DNA of 64,000 nt from Impatiens glandulifera (taxonomy: Eukaryota > Streptophyta > Magnoliopsida > Ericales > Balsaminaceae): assembly GCF_907164915.1 (NCBI RefSeq), contig NC_061863.1, forward strand, positions 35,437,382 to 35,501,381, in the 5' to 3' direction. A model generated the notes under the pieces. That model was not told where the DNA came from, made no database searches, and was given only the letters and a program-made list of their open reading frames with translations. The translations under genes were made by a program, and so were the position numbers. Of the stretch, positions 1 through 10,184 are shown one piece after another (positions within the stretch are counted from its first letter, which is position 1; the number at the start of each line of letters is the position of its first letter).

Positions 1-2
1 AA

Positions 3-2729
3 CTAGTTGAAGGCATCCCGGATATAGTATTTAACCAGGATAAGGTTTGTTCAGCATGCCAAATGGGTAAACAAACTAGGTCATCGTTTAAGAGCAAAGG
101 AAATCTCCAATCTAGCCGATGCCTAGATCTTCTTCACATGGATTTATTTGGACCAATTCAGGTCATAAGCCTAGGCGGTATGCTTTACACCATGGTAGTT
201 ATTGATGATTACTCTAGATATACATGGGTAATATTTTTACCATCTAAACGTGAAACGGTATCAAACCTAATCAACCTCCTTAAGCGTTTGCAAAATGAAA
301 AATCAACTCGTATAAATTGCATTCGAAGCGATAGAGGTACCGAATTTACTAATAGCACATTAACTGCATATCTTGATGAATCCGGCATTAGACACGAGTT
401 GTCTAGTGCTAGGACTCCTCAACAAAATGGCCTGGCCGAGAGAAGAAACCGGACTCTCAAGGAAGCCGCACGGTCCATGATAGCCGACTCCGGCATTGCC
501 CAGAAATATTGGGCTGAAGCTATCAACACTGCATGCCATACACAAAATCGGTCTTTGATTAACAGATTTCACAACAAAACACCATATGAGGTTTATTTTA
601 ACAGAGTTCCTAAACTTAAATACCTCAGGATTTTCGGCTGTAAATGTTATATTCATAATAATGGTAAAACTCAACTCACTGCTTTTGATGCAAAGACCGA
701 CACCGGCATTATGCTAGGATACTCGTCGGTAAGTAAAGCATATAGAGTATATAACAATAGAACTGCAACCATGGAGGAAACAATTCACGTTGTTTTCGAT
801 GAATCGGTTGAAAGCAACACTGCTTCATGCTTTGATCTACATAACAGACTGGAAAATAACGATATTCATTCTGATAGCGAAGATGAGACCCCGGTCTTCA
901 GGGGATTTGTCCATGACCTAATGGGTAACATTGATACCCAGCCGGATCAAGCTGTTTCACAACAGGAAGCTGACACTTCGGTCCAACCCGAGGAAGCCGG
1001 TCGGTCTGACAATCTTGGTCAGCCTACCGACATGTCTAGCCTTGATCAATTAAACGGTAACTTGGTAGACACCCTTGAACTGAATCTCTGAAAAAATAGT
1101 AAACATCCTCCTGAGCAAATTATAGGTGACCCTTCAGAACCTGTTCGAACTAGGAGTCAACTTCTGGAAGGATATTTTAACTCTGCTTTTAAATCCCAGA
1201 TTGAACCGAAAAGAATAGATGAAGCATTGTCAGATCCGGATTGGATCTTGGGAATGCAAGAAGAGCTAAACCAGTTTGAGAGTAGTAAGGTCTGGTACTT
1301 AGTTCCTAGACCGAAGGATCAATCGGTCATAGGGACAAGATGGGTATTCAGAAACAAACTCAATGAGGACGGTCTGGTCACGAGGAACAAAGCCAGATTA
1401 GTGGCTCAAGGCTACAAACAGGAAGAAGGCATTGACTTTGAAGAGTCATTTGCTCCTGTAGCCAGGATTGAAGCCATTAGGATTTTTCTTGCATTTGCTG
1501 CTTTCAAAAATTTCAAAGTTTTTCAAATGGATGTTAAGAGTGCATTTTTGAACGGTGACCTACGTGAAGAAGTGTACGTTGAACAGCCACCCGGCTTCAA
1601 AAATGCTGCACTTCCAAACCATGTATACCGGCTAAACAAAGCTTTATACGGTCTAAAGCAAGCACCAAGAGCCTGGTATGATACACTAACCGCATTTTTA
1701 TTAGAGCATGATTTCACCATCGGTTCGGTGGATAAGACCTTGTTCAAATTTGAAAAGAAGGAACATATCCTACTTGTTCAAATCTATGTAGATGATATTA
1801 TCTTTGGTTCCACCGATCCAAAGCTCTGTGATAAATTTTCAAAAATGATGACTGACAAATTTGAAATGAGTATGATGGGAGAATTAAGTTTCTTCCTAGG
1901 TCTTCAGGTTAAGCAACTCAAGGAAGGAACATTCATCAGTCAACCTAAATATACCAAGGAGCTCCTGAAGAAATTCGGTATGGATACCTGCTCCTCGGCG
2001 GCCACTCCAATGAGTGCATCCATTAAATTGGACAGAGATGATGAAGGGCAATCAGTAGATCAGATTGCATACCGGGGCATGATCGGTTCCCTGCTATATC
2101 TGACAGCAAGTAGACCGGACATCCTGTTTGCAGTTGGTGTATGTGGGAGATTTCAAGCAAATCCAAAGCAATCCCATTACACAGCCGCAAAGAGGATACT
2201 GAAGTATCTAAAGGGCACACCTGATGTCGGTCTGTGGTACCCAAAGGACTCATCATTCAATCTAACGAGCTACTCAGACGCAGACTATGCAGGCTGCAAG
2301 ATTGACAGAAAGAGCACCAGCGGAACATGTCAGTTCCTTGGTGACCGACTGGTATCATGGCATAGCAAGAAGCAGACATCCGTGGCTACATCAACCGCAG
2401 AAGCTGAATACTTGGCGGCCGGAAGTTGCTGTTCTCAACTTCTCTGGATCCAACAGCAGCTGAAGGACTTCGGTATTACAGCCGAAGAGTCCCCAATTTT
2501 CTGTGACAACACAAGTGCCATTGCGATTACATACAACCCGGTTCTCCATTCCAGAACCAAGCACATCGACATAAGGCATCATTTCATTCGAGAGCATGTC
2601 ACGCTGAAGCATATCCGGCTGGAATACGTACCCACCGATCAACAAGTAGCCGATATCTTCACAAAGCCTCTACAGGAAGCTAAGTTCTCTCAATTTAGAC
2701 TTACTCTCGGTTTAACCGACATCAGTTAG
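3..2729 (+). pseudogene. pol: Copia pol: integrase, reverse transcriptase, RNase H (one in-frame stop)
   Basis: This is the C-terminal part of a copia polyprotein, in one frame from the window edge to a TAG at 2727-2729. Near the start, CSACQMGK is the end of the integrase HHCC zinc finger. Counting from the Met at 63, the integrase catalytic residues are D27 (HMDLFGP), D90 (RSDRGTEF) and E126 (NGLAERRNR), giving the D,D-35-E spacing. The RT part has [13 protein letters not shown] and the YVDD active site near 1790. RNase H has [15 protein letters not shown] and CDNTSAI. The frame is broken once, by a TGA at 1089-1091 in the linker between integrase and RT. The E5 copy has a lysine codon there. 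All catalytic motifs are otherwise present. Confidence 0.93.
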
Positions 2730-3268
2730 ATCCTTCCTAAGGATACTTAAAAGGAAAACCGGCTTCGATAGATAAAACAGGTAGTTCTTCTTAAGCTGCT
2801 GATCTTTGAATTCTCAAGATGCCTATGGAAGAACCGCCCAGCTCATCAGACAGAGTAAACCGACCGGCTACTTGGTGGAAACACCAGCTAACCGCATCGG
2901 GATGAACAACTGATGACTGACCGGTTCTGAAGCAGGTCATCCTAGATTATTTGAATTTCACAGATGTGGAACAACTACCAATGTTTGTAGATGTCTGTTC
3001 TGAAATGTTGCCTTTACAAAGAAAACTGGTCGCGCCTAAAAAGACGTGAAGATCTTTTGATATCTTTCATGGTTCAGGCCTATGACCGACACCTAGACTG
3101 CAAACATACCCATTTTGGTGAAAAACCTTTTATCCTGCAGTTAATACCTGTCATTCCATTTAATGCCTGGACAATAGGTTAGCCCCTAAACTAGTATTTA
3201 AGAGAGGGAAACGCTCACCACAAAACTCACAAGTCACAAGAATATCCTCTCTCTAAGGCAAACTAACC
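2730..3268 (+). promoter_or_regulatory. Post-pol spacer and candidate promoter/leader of ORF A
   Basis: This 540-bp non-coding spacer holds no supported gene; the 63-codon frame at 2991-3182 has no recognisable features. A TATA-like TATTTAAGA lies at 3195-3203, about 70 bp before the ORF A ATG. A leader containing CTCTCTCT follows it. The minus-strand copies have clearer TATA boxes at the same place (TATATAAG near 43464-43473 in E4 and 49866-49875 in E5). This supports a real ORF A promoter that is weakened in E1. Transcription is inferred. Confidence 0.5.
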
Positions 3269-4003
3269 ATGTCTCAATTCCCAAACATCCTCCAAGTAGA
3301 TTTTGAATCCTGTACCGGTACCGAACACTATGAGGTGTATCGGATGATTAAGAAATTAGAAGACACCGGTCTCCAGTATTTTCTGGATGATAAGCAAATC
3401 ATCTACCCTGCATCCGTCATGGAATTCTACTACAATGCCAGGGTATTCCGGGGCACACCCCATTTTGAGACCCACATCCAATCCAAAGTTGGGGGGGTAA
3501 TTTTCGACTTCACCGAGCAGGACTTTGCTCGGTGTTTCAGTCTGCCTAAGCAAGGGATCACAGATCTCAATCCTCCTGCAGACATTAAGGCTGAGGTATC
3601 CCTAGCCTTTGCCCGGTCGGATGAACCTGTCAATGATCATGGTTCTAAATCTCTCTTGAGGGCTGAGTACCAGCTCCTCAATGATGTGCTAGGAAGGGGC
3701 ATCTTTGGAAGAGATGTCACTAATACCTACTGCGTGGCAAGTTTCAACATGATGGCTGCCATCATTACTGGCACACCGGTAAACTGGTCCCGGGTGCTGT
3801 TCGACACCTTAGTTTGGATGATTAACGTTCAGTCAGTCGGTCTCATTCCCCAAATGAGCACCCTTTTGGTGGAACTCGGCGTTCCAACTTGTCCTGGCGA
3901 AGGTCTGAACCAGGCTCAGGTGCTAACTAGGGAAATGACCGACTCCTTCTATAGTCGGTTTGAGAGAGAATGGAGGAGGAGGAACTTCAACCCCCCTCGC
4001 TAA
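3269..4003 (+). CDS. Accessory ORF A (244 aa, LPKQG / NWSRVLF module)
   Basis: This is an uninterrupted 244-residue ORF with no RT, integrase or Gag motif. It opens MSQFPNILQVDF. It has an LPKQG motif near residue 92 and NWSRVLFDTLVWM near residue 173, and ends with a basic tail (ERRWRR-like). ORFs B and C share the same arrangement, so A, B and C look like paralogous modules. The fold resembles what databases call 'putative plant transposon protein', from memory. No signal peptide or membrane segment is visible, so an envelope role is not supported. Broken copies of the same ORF occur in E4 (42643-43403) and E5 (49064-49807), showing it is a stable part of the family. Function is unknown. 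Confidence 0.8.
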   Translation: MSQFPNILQVDFESCTGTEHYEVYRMIKKLEDTGLQYFLDDKQIIYPASVMEFYYNARVFRGTPHFETHIQSKVGGVIFDFTEQDFARCFSLPKQGITDLNPPADIKAEVSLAFARSDEPVNDHGSKSLLRAEYQLLNDVLGRGIFGRDVTNTYCVASFNMMAAIITGTPVNWSRVLFDTLVWMINVQSVGLIPQMSTLLVELGVPTCPGEGLNQAQVLTREMTDSFYSRFEREWRRRNFNPPR

Positions 4004-4501
4004 GTCACTTCGTCTGGCATCCGGTCGTTTTGCTGCATGTACCGGATGCATCATTAATCTATTCAACTCTGACCATATCGGCCTCATCCATGTCCACCTC
4101 GGTTTTATTTGTGCTTTCTTTAACTTCATCATTTATGTATGTCATTTTTGGTGTTGTCTCTACAGTTTTCGGTCTCCATCTAATCTATATCATTATGTGT
4201 TAAATGCATTCAATGAGATAATCCAATTTAATGAGATAACTCCCAACCACCCGCATATTTAATTCCCAACTAATCTGGTCACTTTTCAACTACCATTTAC
4301 CTCGAGATCCGCAAACCGCCACTTCCCAATGCACTTTGGAAAGGAAAAGATTCTTTCCCTTAATAAAACAAAACTAACAATCAATGCTCAGATTTTCCCT
4401 CCAAAATCGATTCTATATAAGGAGCCATCCTCATTTCATTTTCTCACATCCACAATAACCAGTATTTCTCTTGAATCTCTCTCTCTCTCTACATCATAAT
4501 C
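4004..4501 (+). promoter_or_regulatory. Spacer with ORF B promoter: TATA box and TTTTCCCTCCAAAATCG motif
   Basis: This is non-coding apart from the promoter. A strong TATA box, CTATATAAGG, lies at 4413-4422, about 80 bp before the ORF B ATG. Directly upstream, 4392-4408 reads TTTTCCCTCCAAAATCG. The leader holds a (CT)n run. The E4 copy keeps TATA (about 42252-42262) and the TTTTCCCTCCAAAATCG motif in the same order on the minus strand, so both are conserved between two independent copies. Confidence 0.6.
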
Positions 4502-5209
4502 ATGCCAAGCCGAACTTTGGGAAATTTTCTAAGTGTTGACTTCGGCTCATGCTTGGCCGAATGGGACTATGACCATCCAAAGAAACACATGTTTGAAAGT
4601 CTCATCGTTACCGGTCTACAAGCCTTCCTTGACGAATCCGGTCCCATACTGACTGAGGATGTCAAGGAATTTTTCAGAAATGCCATCAACTGGGGAGATC
4701 GCATTGTAACCACTGTAAGGAATCATACCTTCCGGCTTGATGAAGCCGAATTTGCCACCCTCTTCAATCTGCCCAAAGAAGGGTTCTCTGATTTTCCGGC
4801 CATGGAGGGCACTGATGAATACTACTATGTGTTCCGCTGCTTAGGAACCTTCGATACGGTGGAAACCCATGGGTTAAAGACCCGTCTCGGTCGTAGCACT
4901 CAGCTACTTCTTGAGATTGTCACTCGGTCCATTCTGTGCCAATCTGTAAATCAGCGGTTTTCAAAGAATACCTACAATATGATGACCCACATCTACAACC
5001 ACACGCCCATTAATTGGGCAGCGGTCCTGTTTCAAATCTTGAGGAAAATGGTGCGGACCAAGAAGGGACTCGGCTTTGCACCCCACATCAGCAGGTTGAT
5101 TCTCAAGCACCGGCCAGATTTTGGACCGGGCACACCGGCATCCCCCTCAAATATTCTCGATAGAGATGCCGTGGTGGAAAAGTATTCCAAAATGGTGCTT
5201 ACTGCTTAA
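4502..5209 (+). CDS. Accessory ORF B (235 aa, LPKEG / NWAAVLF module)
   Basis: This is an uninterrupted 235-residue ORF starting MPSRTLGNFLSVDF. It has FNLPKEGFSDFP near residue 96 and INWAAVLFQILRKMV near residue 178, then a GFAPHISRLI segment. The layout matches ORF A and the N-terminus of ORF C, but residue identity is low, suggesting an old duplication. No catalytic motif, signal peptide or membrane span is visible. The ATG follows its own TATA box and leader. Degenerate copies are at 41600-42175 (E4) and 47885-48586 (E5). Function is unknown; it could be a retrotransposon accessory or nucleic-acid-associated protein. Confidence 0.8.
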   Translation: MPSRTLGNFLSVDFGSCLAEWDYDHPKKHMFESLIVTGLQAFLDESGPILTEDVKEFFRNAINWGDRIVTTVRNHTFRLDEAEFATLFNLPKEGFSDFPAMEGTDEYYYVFRCLGTFDTVETHGLKTRLGRSTQLLLEIVTRSILCQSVNQRFSKNTYNMMTHIYNHTPINWAAVLFQILRKMVRTKKGLGFAPHISRLILKHRPDFGPGTPASPSNILDRDAVVEKYSKMVLTA

Positions 5210-5699
5210 GCATCTTTATTTAAATGTCTTTCTTTCGTCCTATCGGTTTCCATTCTAATAAAAATATCGTTTCAGTTTTGATCGCTTCTCTTTACTCTCT
5301 GTATCTTTCTAACATAACCGGCTTAATATCGCTCGTATCCGGTTTCATAAAATCTGCTTAACACTGTTAAACACCGATCAATCAAAATATCTGAAACACT
5401 ATTAGAAACCGACCTGCCATTCGGTCTCAAAGAAAAGATTGCGTCACCGATGACATAGACAAACTTTTGGAGGGAAAACTCCCGCTTAAAGACACCGCAC
5501 ACCGTTTCGCACAAAACCACGTCCTTTCATTTTGGAGGGAAAACTCCCGCCCATTCATGATGGGACGGTTTGGCTTCCAAACCGTGCCTATAAAAGGGGG
5601 CCTTCGTCATATTTTTCATTCTCACACAAATTCACTTTCTCTCTCTAAACTTCTAAAATCCTTTGAAGCCGAATTCTTTCATTTTCAAACTCTTCAAAC
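5210..5699 (+). promoter_or_regulatory. Spacer with ORF C promoter: 20-bp direct repeat and TATA box
   Basis: This spacer holds no supported gene. An identical 20-bp sequence, TTTGGAGGGAAAACTCCCGC, occurs at 5466-5485 and 5531-5550. It contains the reverse complement of the TTTTCCCTCC motif of promoter B. A TATA box (TATAAAAGG) is at 5589-5597, and a CT-rich leader runs to the ATG at 5700. The corresponding regions of E3, E4 and E5 are rich in GGGCGG and GGCGGGAAA words and keep a TATA box, so the promoter is a conserved unit. Confidence 0.6.
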
Positions 5700-8513
5700 A
5701 TGGGTCGTGATTCGGCGTTGTTCAAACTATACTCTCAAGTGGACTTCGAGGAGATTCGGTAGAACGGAACGGCCGAAGCGAAAGAAGTAATTGACCGACT
5801 GATTAAAACCGGTTTGGAATATCTACTAGACGGTCCCCACGTAATATACAAGGACGCGGTCGAAGAGTTCTTCAAAACCGCAACCGTTTCCTACGACAGG
5901 ATCCTCGCAACGGTTTGCGGCTCCCAAATAGAAATCACCGAAGCTGTAGTGGCCGAAAGTCTGCATCTCCCAACTACCGGTATGGACGCAACAGCAGAGA
6001 TGGACGATGACGTTTTTAAGATGGCTTGCCGCCGTGTATCAGCAACAAACAAGCCGGTTCCCACATCCGGAAAGAAACAACTGCTGAAACCGGAGCTCAT
6101 CCCGGCGTGTGACGTTTTTGCCAGGGCGATACTGGCAAGGGGAGGAAATTTCAGCAATCTGACCAAAGACAAAATCAGAATGATTTTTCGTCTAATGGAA
6201 GGCACAGAGATCAACTGGGCAAGATCGGTCTTCAGCAACCTTATGGAAATGGTGAGACCGGACTCAGACAGGTCTTGGGGGTATGCCGTACAACTCGGCA
6301 AGATCTTCTTACATCTGAAGATCAAAGTCGGTCCCGGTGTTGGAATACTAAAACGTAGCATCATCCGATCAAGGCATTTTCTTCCAAGAAAGCAGTCGGC
6401 CTCCAGTTCCACAGGTGGCCGAAAGAAGAAAGCCGCAAAGAAAAATACCCCGGCAAAAGCAAGCACCGGAGGAAAGAGAAAAGAAAAGGTAATTTTCGAA
6501 GATCCACCTCAACAAACAGAGGATGAGGAGTGGGACGATGAGGAAGCCGACACAGAGGGAACCGAAAACAGAACGGACCATGACGATGATCTTTCGGCTC
6601 GGAGTCCGACCGATGCCGAACAAAGCTTCAATCCTGAGACCACCGAGGGTGAGGACGGGGTTGATGAAGGAGACAATGATGAAAGAGCCGATGATGGAAA
6701 CTTCAACAGAGAGGAGGCCGACGAAGCGGAGGCCGAAAGACTAGCCCAGAATATCTTTCAGGGCATTATCAGAAGAGACGAGGATGTCATTGACCTATAT
6801 CTGGAGTGGCATGAGTACCGGTTTAATACAAAGTATAAAGACATCCTATCGGACCACTCGCAAGAACACTGCATCGCCAGATTGGAGGAAGTGGAGGACA
6901 ATATCCTACGTCTCACCAAATCCAATACCATTCAGGAAATACAATGCCGAACTTGCCTACTGATACCGAGAAGTCATCTTCGACAGATAAGAAGACGTAT
7001 CAGAAAGATTAAGGAAGAATATGCCGAAGGGGGATCGGTGTCTACAGTAGCACCGCTAGTATTAGAAAAGCTTGAAAAGGGCAAATCGGAAATACGCCAA
7101 GAGATAGAGCGGTTAGAAGCTATATGCAAACAGAAACAAGTTCCGGTGTATACCGCTCCGGTCATCGAAGATTTTCAAACAGACTGGACAACAGAGGACA
7201 CTGTGACACCAAGGGACATTGAGACACCACTGCCAGAAAATGATGAGGTACCGACTTCAAAAACTGTTGAAGAACAAACTCTAGAAAATGTCGAGGTACC
7301 GATCTCGGAAGTTGCGGTAACGATCTTAGAGGATGCGGTCACATTGGAACCTCCTAATGAGAATGCTGCACTGATGGACTCCGGTGAGAGAGCAGATCCT
7401 GATACGACCGAGCAGTCCCCTCCCACTCCACCACCGGAAGCCACCGTTTCAGTTCCTCCTAAGGAATGGATTGAAGACCGGCTCCAAGAGTTTGAAGCAT
7501 CCGTTTCGGAACGGATTGGTGAGCAACTTAAGAAATTTGAAGCGTCCACATCGGGGCAGATTGAAGACCGGCTTCAGAAACTTGAGGCATCAATACCGGA
7601 ACAGATTGATGACCGCATACTTGAACACAACGTCTCTAAGCTTCAACCGCTCAAGGATAGATGCGAGAACATTTTCGATACGGCTATGAAGTTCGCCGAT
7701 GTGACAAAACAGGTTGTGGATCAACATCAAACACGCCTGGAGCAACTCAGCACCGGACTATGGGAAGAGGCCGGTGAGCGAGAAAACTGTGCTCAGCATA
7801 TTGTAGCTCTGGAGGGTCTCACTTCGGAATTAAAGAAGGATTTCGAACGGGTCGACCCAACAATTGAACGAGTCTCGGTACTGGAAAAGAAGAACGGAGA
7901 TCTCGTGGCCGAAGTAAAGGCACTTACTGCACAGATGGCCGAAATCCTGAAAGCTAAGGAAAACGCGGATGCCGCGGCTATAGAGGCCGATGCTCTGGTT
8001 GCTAAGAGAATCCAGGAAAGGCTGGACGCCGAAGTCAACAAAGACAAAGATGCGCCGCGAGCGACTCCGCTGACCGAGGAAGAAGTAGAGGCCGAGAGAA
8101 TAAGAAGGGCTGAGAGCATGTATCCAGGGTATGCTGAGCAAATAGCAAGACAAGCTGCGGATGATGCCGAACGGCTGGAGAGACAAAAACGTGGGCTGGA
8201 AGAGTTCTCCGAAGCGAACAAGAAGAAAAAGAAAGTGGCCCCCTCTGCTTCGGCACCGGTCGCCTCCGCCTCAACACCAAAGAAAAGAAAGAAGCCGGCT
8301 CCTAAGAAAGTTCGGATTGTGGAGATGCTCAATATAATTTCTGACCCGGTCGAGACGGGTACTTCGCAGCAAGACGACCAAGTCGAGGATGAACTCGAAG
8401 AACAGCTGCGGTACCGATCTAAAAGACCACGACACTCCACGCAACCGCAACCGCAACCGCCACCGCAACCAAAGAGAAAGAAGAGTGCCTACGAATTCAC
8501 GGACTCAGAATAG
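5700..8513 (+). pseudogene. Accessory ORF C (about 937 codons; one early in-frame stop)
   Basis: This is the largest accessory ORF. The likely ATG is at 5700. A TAG at 5760-5762 interrupts it after 20 codons, and the frame then runs open to 8513. The E3 copy has a sense codon at that site. The parts in order are: an LPTTG / NWARSVFSNL module like ORFs A and B (about the first 220 codons); a Lys-rich GGRKKKAAKK-type basic stretch; an acidic region near 6500-6740; a proline/threonine-rich linker; a long heptad-like coiled coil (about 7480-8210); and a C-terminus with KKRKK and KRPR clusters that look like nuclear localisation signals, plus a QPQPQP run. This suggests a nuclear, oligomerising, nucleic-acid-binding protein; that role is inferred. 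Confidence 0.8.
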
Positions 8514-8620
8514 GGACTATCCTTCTTTTTTCTACTTACCTTAGTATTTTTGCTTAGTCTTTTCCGGTTATCTATGAATATATAAAGTTATTTTTGAATA
8601 CCGGCCTTATTTTGCATTTC

Positions 8621-8844
8621 TACATGATTTTGATAATTTTAAATAAAATAATCAAAAAGGGAGAAATTGTTAGATAAAAGATAGAGATTCCTCCAAAACC
8701 CCTCCCCCAAAATTTTTCGAAAAATTCTCTAAGTCTTTTTCAAAATCGGCCAAACAAAACAAACAACCGGCCTACGGTTGCAAACTTACATAATTTTGAT
8801 AATTTTAAATAAAATAATCAAAAAGGGAGAAATTGTTAGATAAA
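8621..8844 (+). promoter_or_regulatory. Duplicated polypurine tract at the 3' LTR junction
   Basis: A 58-bp block containing AAAAAGGGAGAAATTGTTAG occurs twice, at 8621-8678 and 8787-8844, with one visible mismatch. The purine tracts are 8654-8666 and 8820-8832. Only the second abuts the LTR start used here (8834). The polypurine tract primes plus-strand DNA synthesis in LTR elements. Multiple tracts before the 3' LTR are a reported Sirevirus trait. The E3 and E4 elements have the same arrangement. Confidence 0.8.
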
Positions 8845-10184
8845 TTCATACCGGTTCAAATAAACCTAATTTAAACAAACTTCCTACGCAGGAACAAGGA
8901 ACCGGACCGGATGAACAAAAGAAAACCAACTGAAGAAACCGAACCGGTCAAGCTACCAAACCGATCAAGAGTATTCGGTACGTAACCGCACAGAGGAAGG
9001 ATCGGCCAAAGCTCAAAAACCGGAATCTTCATACAACCGATCAATCCACAAGGCAATCATAACCGGAAGAAGTCCGGTTACTTCACTATCAAAAGACATT
9101 CGGCCAAGTCAAGTGGCCAACCTAGGCCAAGTCAAGAGGCCGACTAGTACAAGAAGACACTTTGGGTATCTGCTGAGAATGATACCAAAGGAACAGACTG
9201 AATACTTCCATATCCATGCAAGTCTGAGGAAAGACTGTAGGCTGCAGAAAACAGTACTACCAGATCCTTCTACTTCGGGATAAGCCAGAAAGGAAATCTT
9301 CAAAGTACAGACAACTGTCCAAGCAGACAGTGCCTACATTGAGTAAAAGACAAACCCAGCAGGTTTGCTTTACAGACGGGTAGGTCTGAAACAGGATGCC
9401 AGGTCTGAGATTGACCGTCAAGTCTGAGGAGAAGACCGCAGGTCTGAGACACTGAATCACTGCATCTCTGATCAGCCAATCAGATTCAAGGCCTCGAAAT
9501 ATGACCGTTGGCATATTTCACCTATAAAAGGAGGCAGTTGCAGAAGAGTAAATGCGGGATTTTGAGCAGTTACTAAGAGTTATTAAGTGAGAAAAACATT
9601 GGGATAACAAGAGCTAAGTGCATTTACTACAAGTGATAACAGTGTGGTATTCTAAGAAAGCCTAAGTGCTAAATTCTAAGTGTGTGTTACAATTTCGGTG
9701 TAAATTGTAAGAGTGTTATCGAGCAGGAAATAAGTCTCGATCGGATTGTATTTGTATTCCTTAGTGAATATCCTTCTCGCGGTTTCGAGAAGAAGGGGTG
9801 ACGTAGGAGTTTTATCTCCGAACATCCATAAAACTCTGTTGTGTTATTTACTTTCTGTTGGCTTCCTTACATAACCGACTAACTTAACCATACCACTCCA
9901 AACCAACTCCATACTGACCATACCGAATATCCAGATAACCGAAACCGATCCACCATTCTTCAAATCTCCATCATCCGAAACCGACTTCGCCTATCATACA
10001 CGTGTACCGCTTCAACTTGAAAGCAAACCCCTTCCGCGCTTGAACCTAGTTCAAGGGTTTGTGACAGGTTGTGTAGTATTGAAACCCCGGTGTTAATCTC
10101 TAACCGGATTAATCACCACCCTACGAGTGAGAACCGCTAACCGGTCCAACCCCCGGTCCACCAGCGGCGACCTAGATCCTAACA
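8834..10184 (+). repeat. 3' LTR of E1 (1351 bp)
   Basis: The LTR is bounded by TGTTAG and CTAACA (a 6-bp perfect terminal inverted repeat) and directly follows a polypurine tract. A TATA box, TATAAAAG, is at 9523-9530. Downstream, at about 9766-9832, lies a CTTCTCG/CGAGAAG hairpin followed by GAAGGGGTGACGTAGGAG and CTCCGAACATCCATAAA. This core recurs in every LTR in the window. The LTR is recognisably homologous to the minus-strand LTRs at 27599, 32001, 46235 and 55401. Confidence 0.88.

Larger units (their letters stand above)
1..10184 (+). mobile_element. E1: Sirevirus-type Ty1/copia retrotransposon, 5' part outside window
   Basis: This is an LTR retrotransposon whose 5' LTR, gag and protease lie left of the window. 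In order it has integrase, reverse transcriptase and RNase H, then accessory ORFs A, B and C, two polypurine tracts and a 3' LTR that begins TGTTAG and ends CTAACA. The domain order (integrase before RT) is that of Ty1/copia. The RT wording, the AAAAAGGGAGAAATTGTTAG junction and the long post-pol region match the Sirevirus (SIRE/Maximus) lineage. It is the best preserved member here: pol and ORF C each carry only one visible in-frame stop. Confidence 0.9.

Noticed and set aside
2700..2760. Stop-codon readthrough from pol into ORF A, as in soybean SIRE1
   Set aside because: Several further stops follow within the 540-bp spacer, and the TAG is not followed by a CARYYA-type context.
3269..5209. 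ORFs A and B as envelope proteins
   Set aside because: No signal peptide, no transmembrane segment, no glycoprotein-like cysteine pattern.
7793..8440. 215-residue minus-strand ORF
   Set aside because: Antisense shadow of ORF C's coiled coil (Ser/Leu-rich complement).
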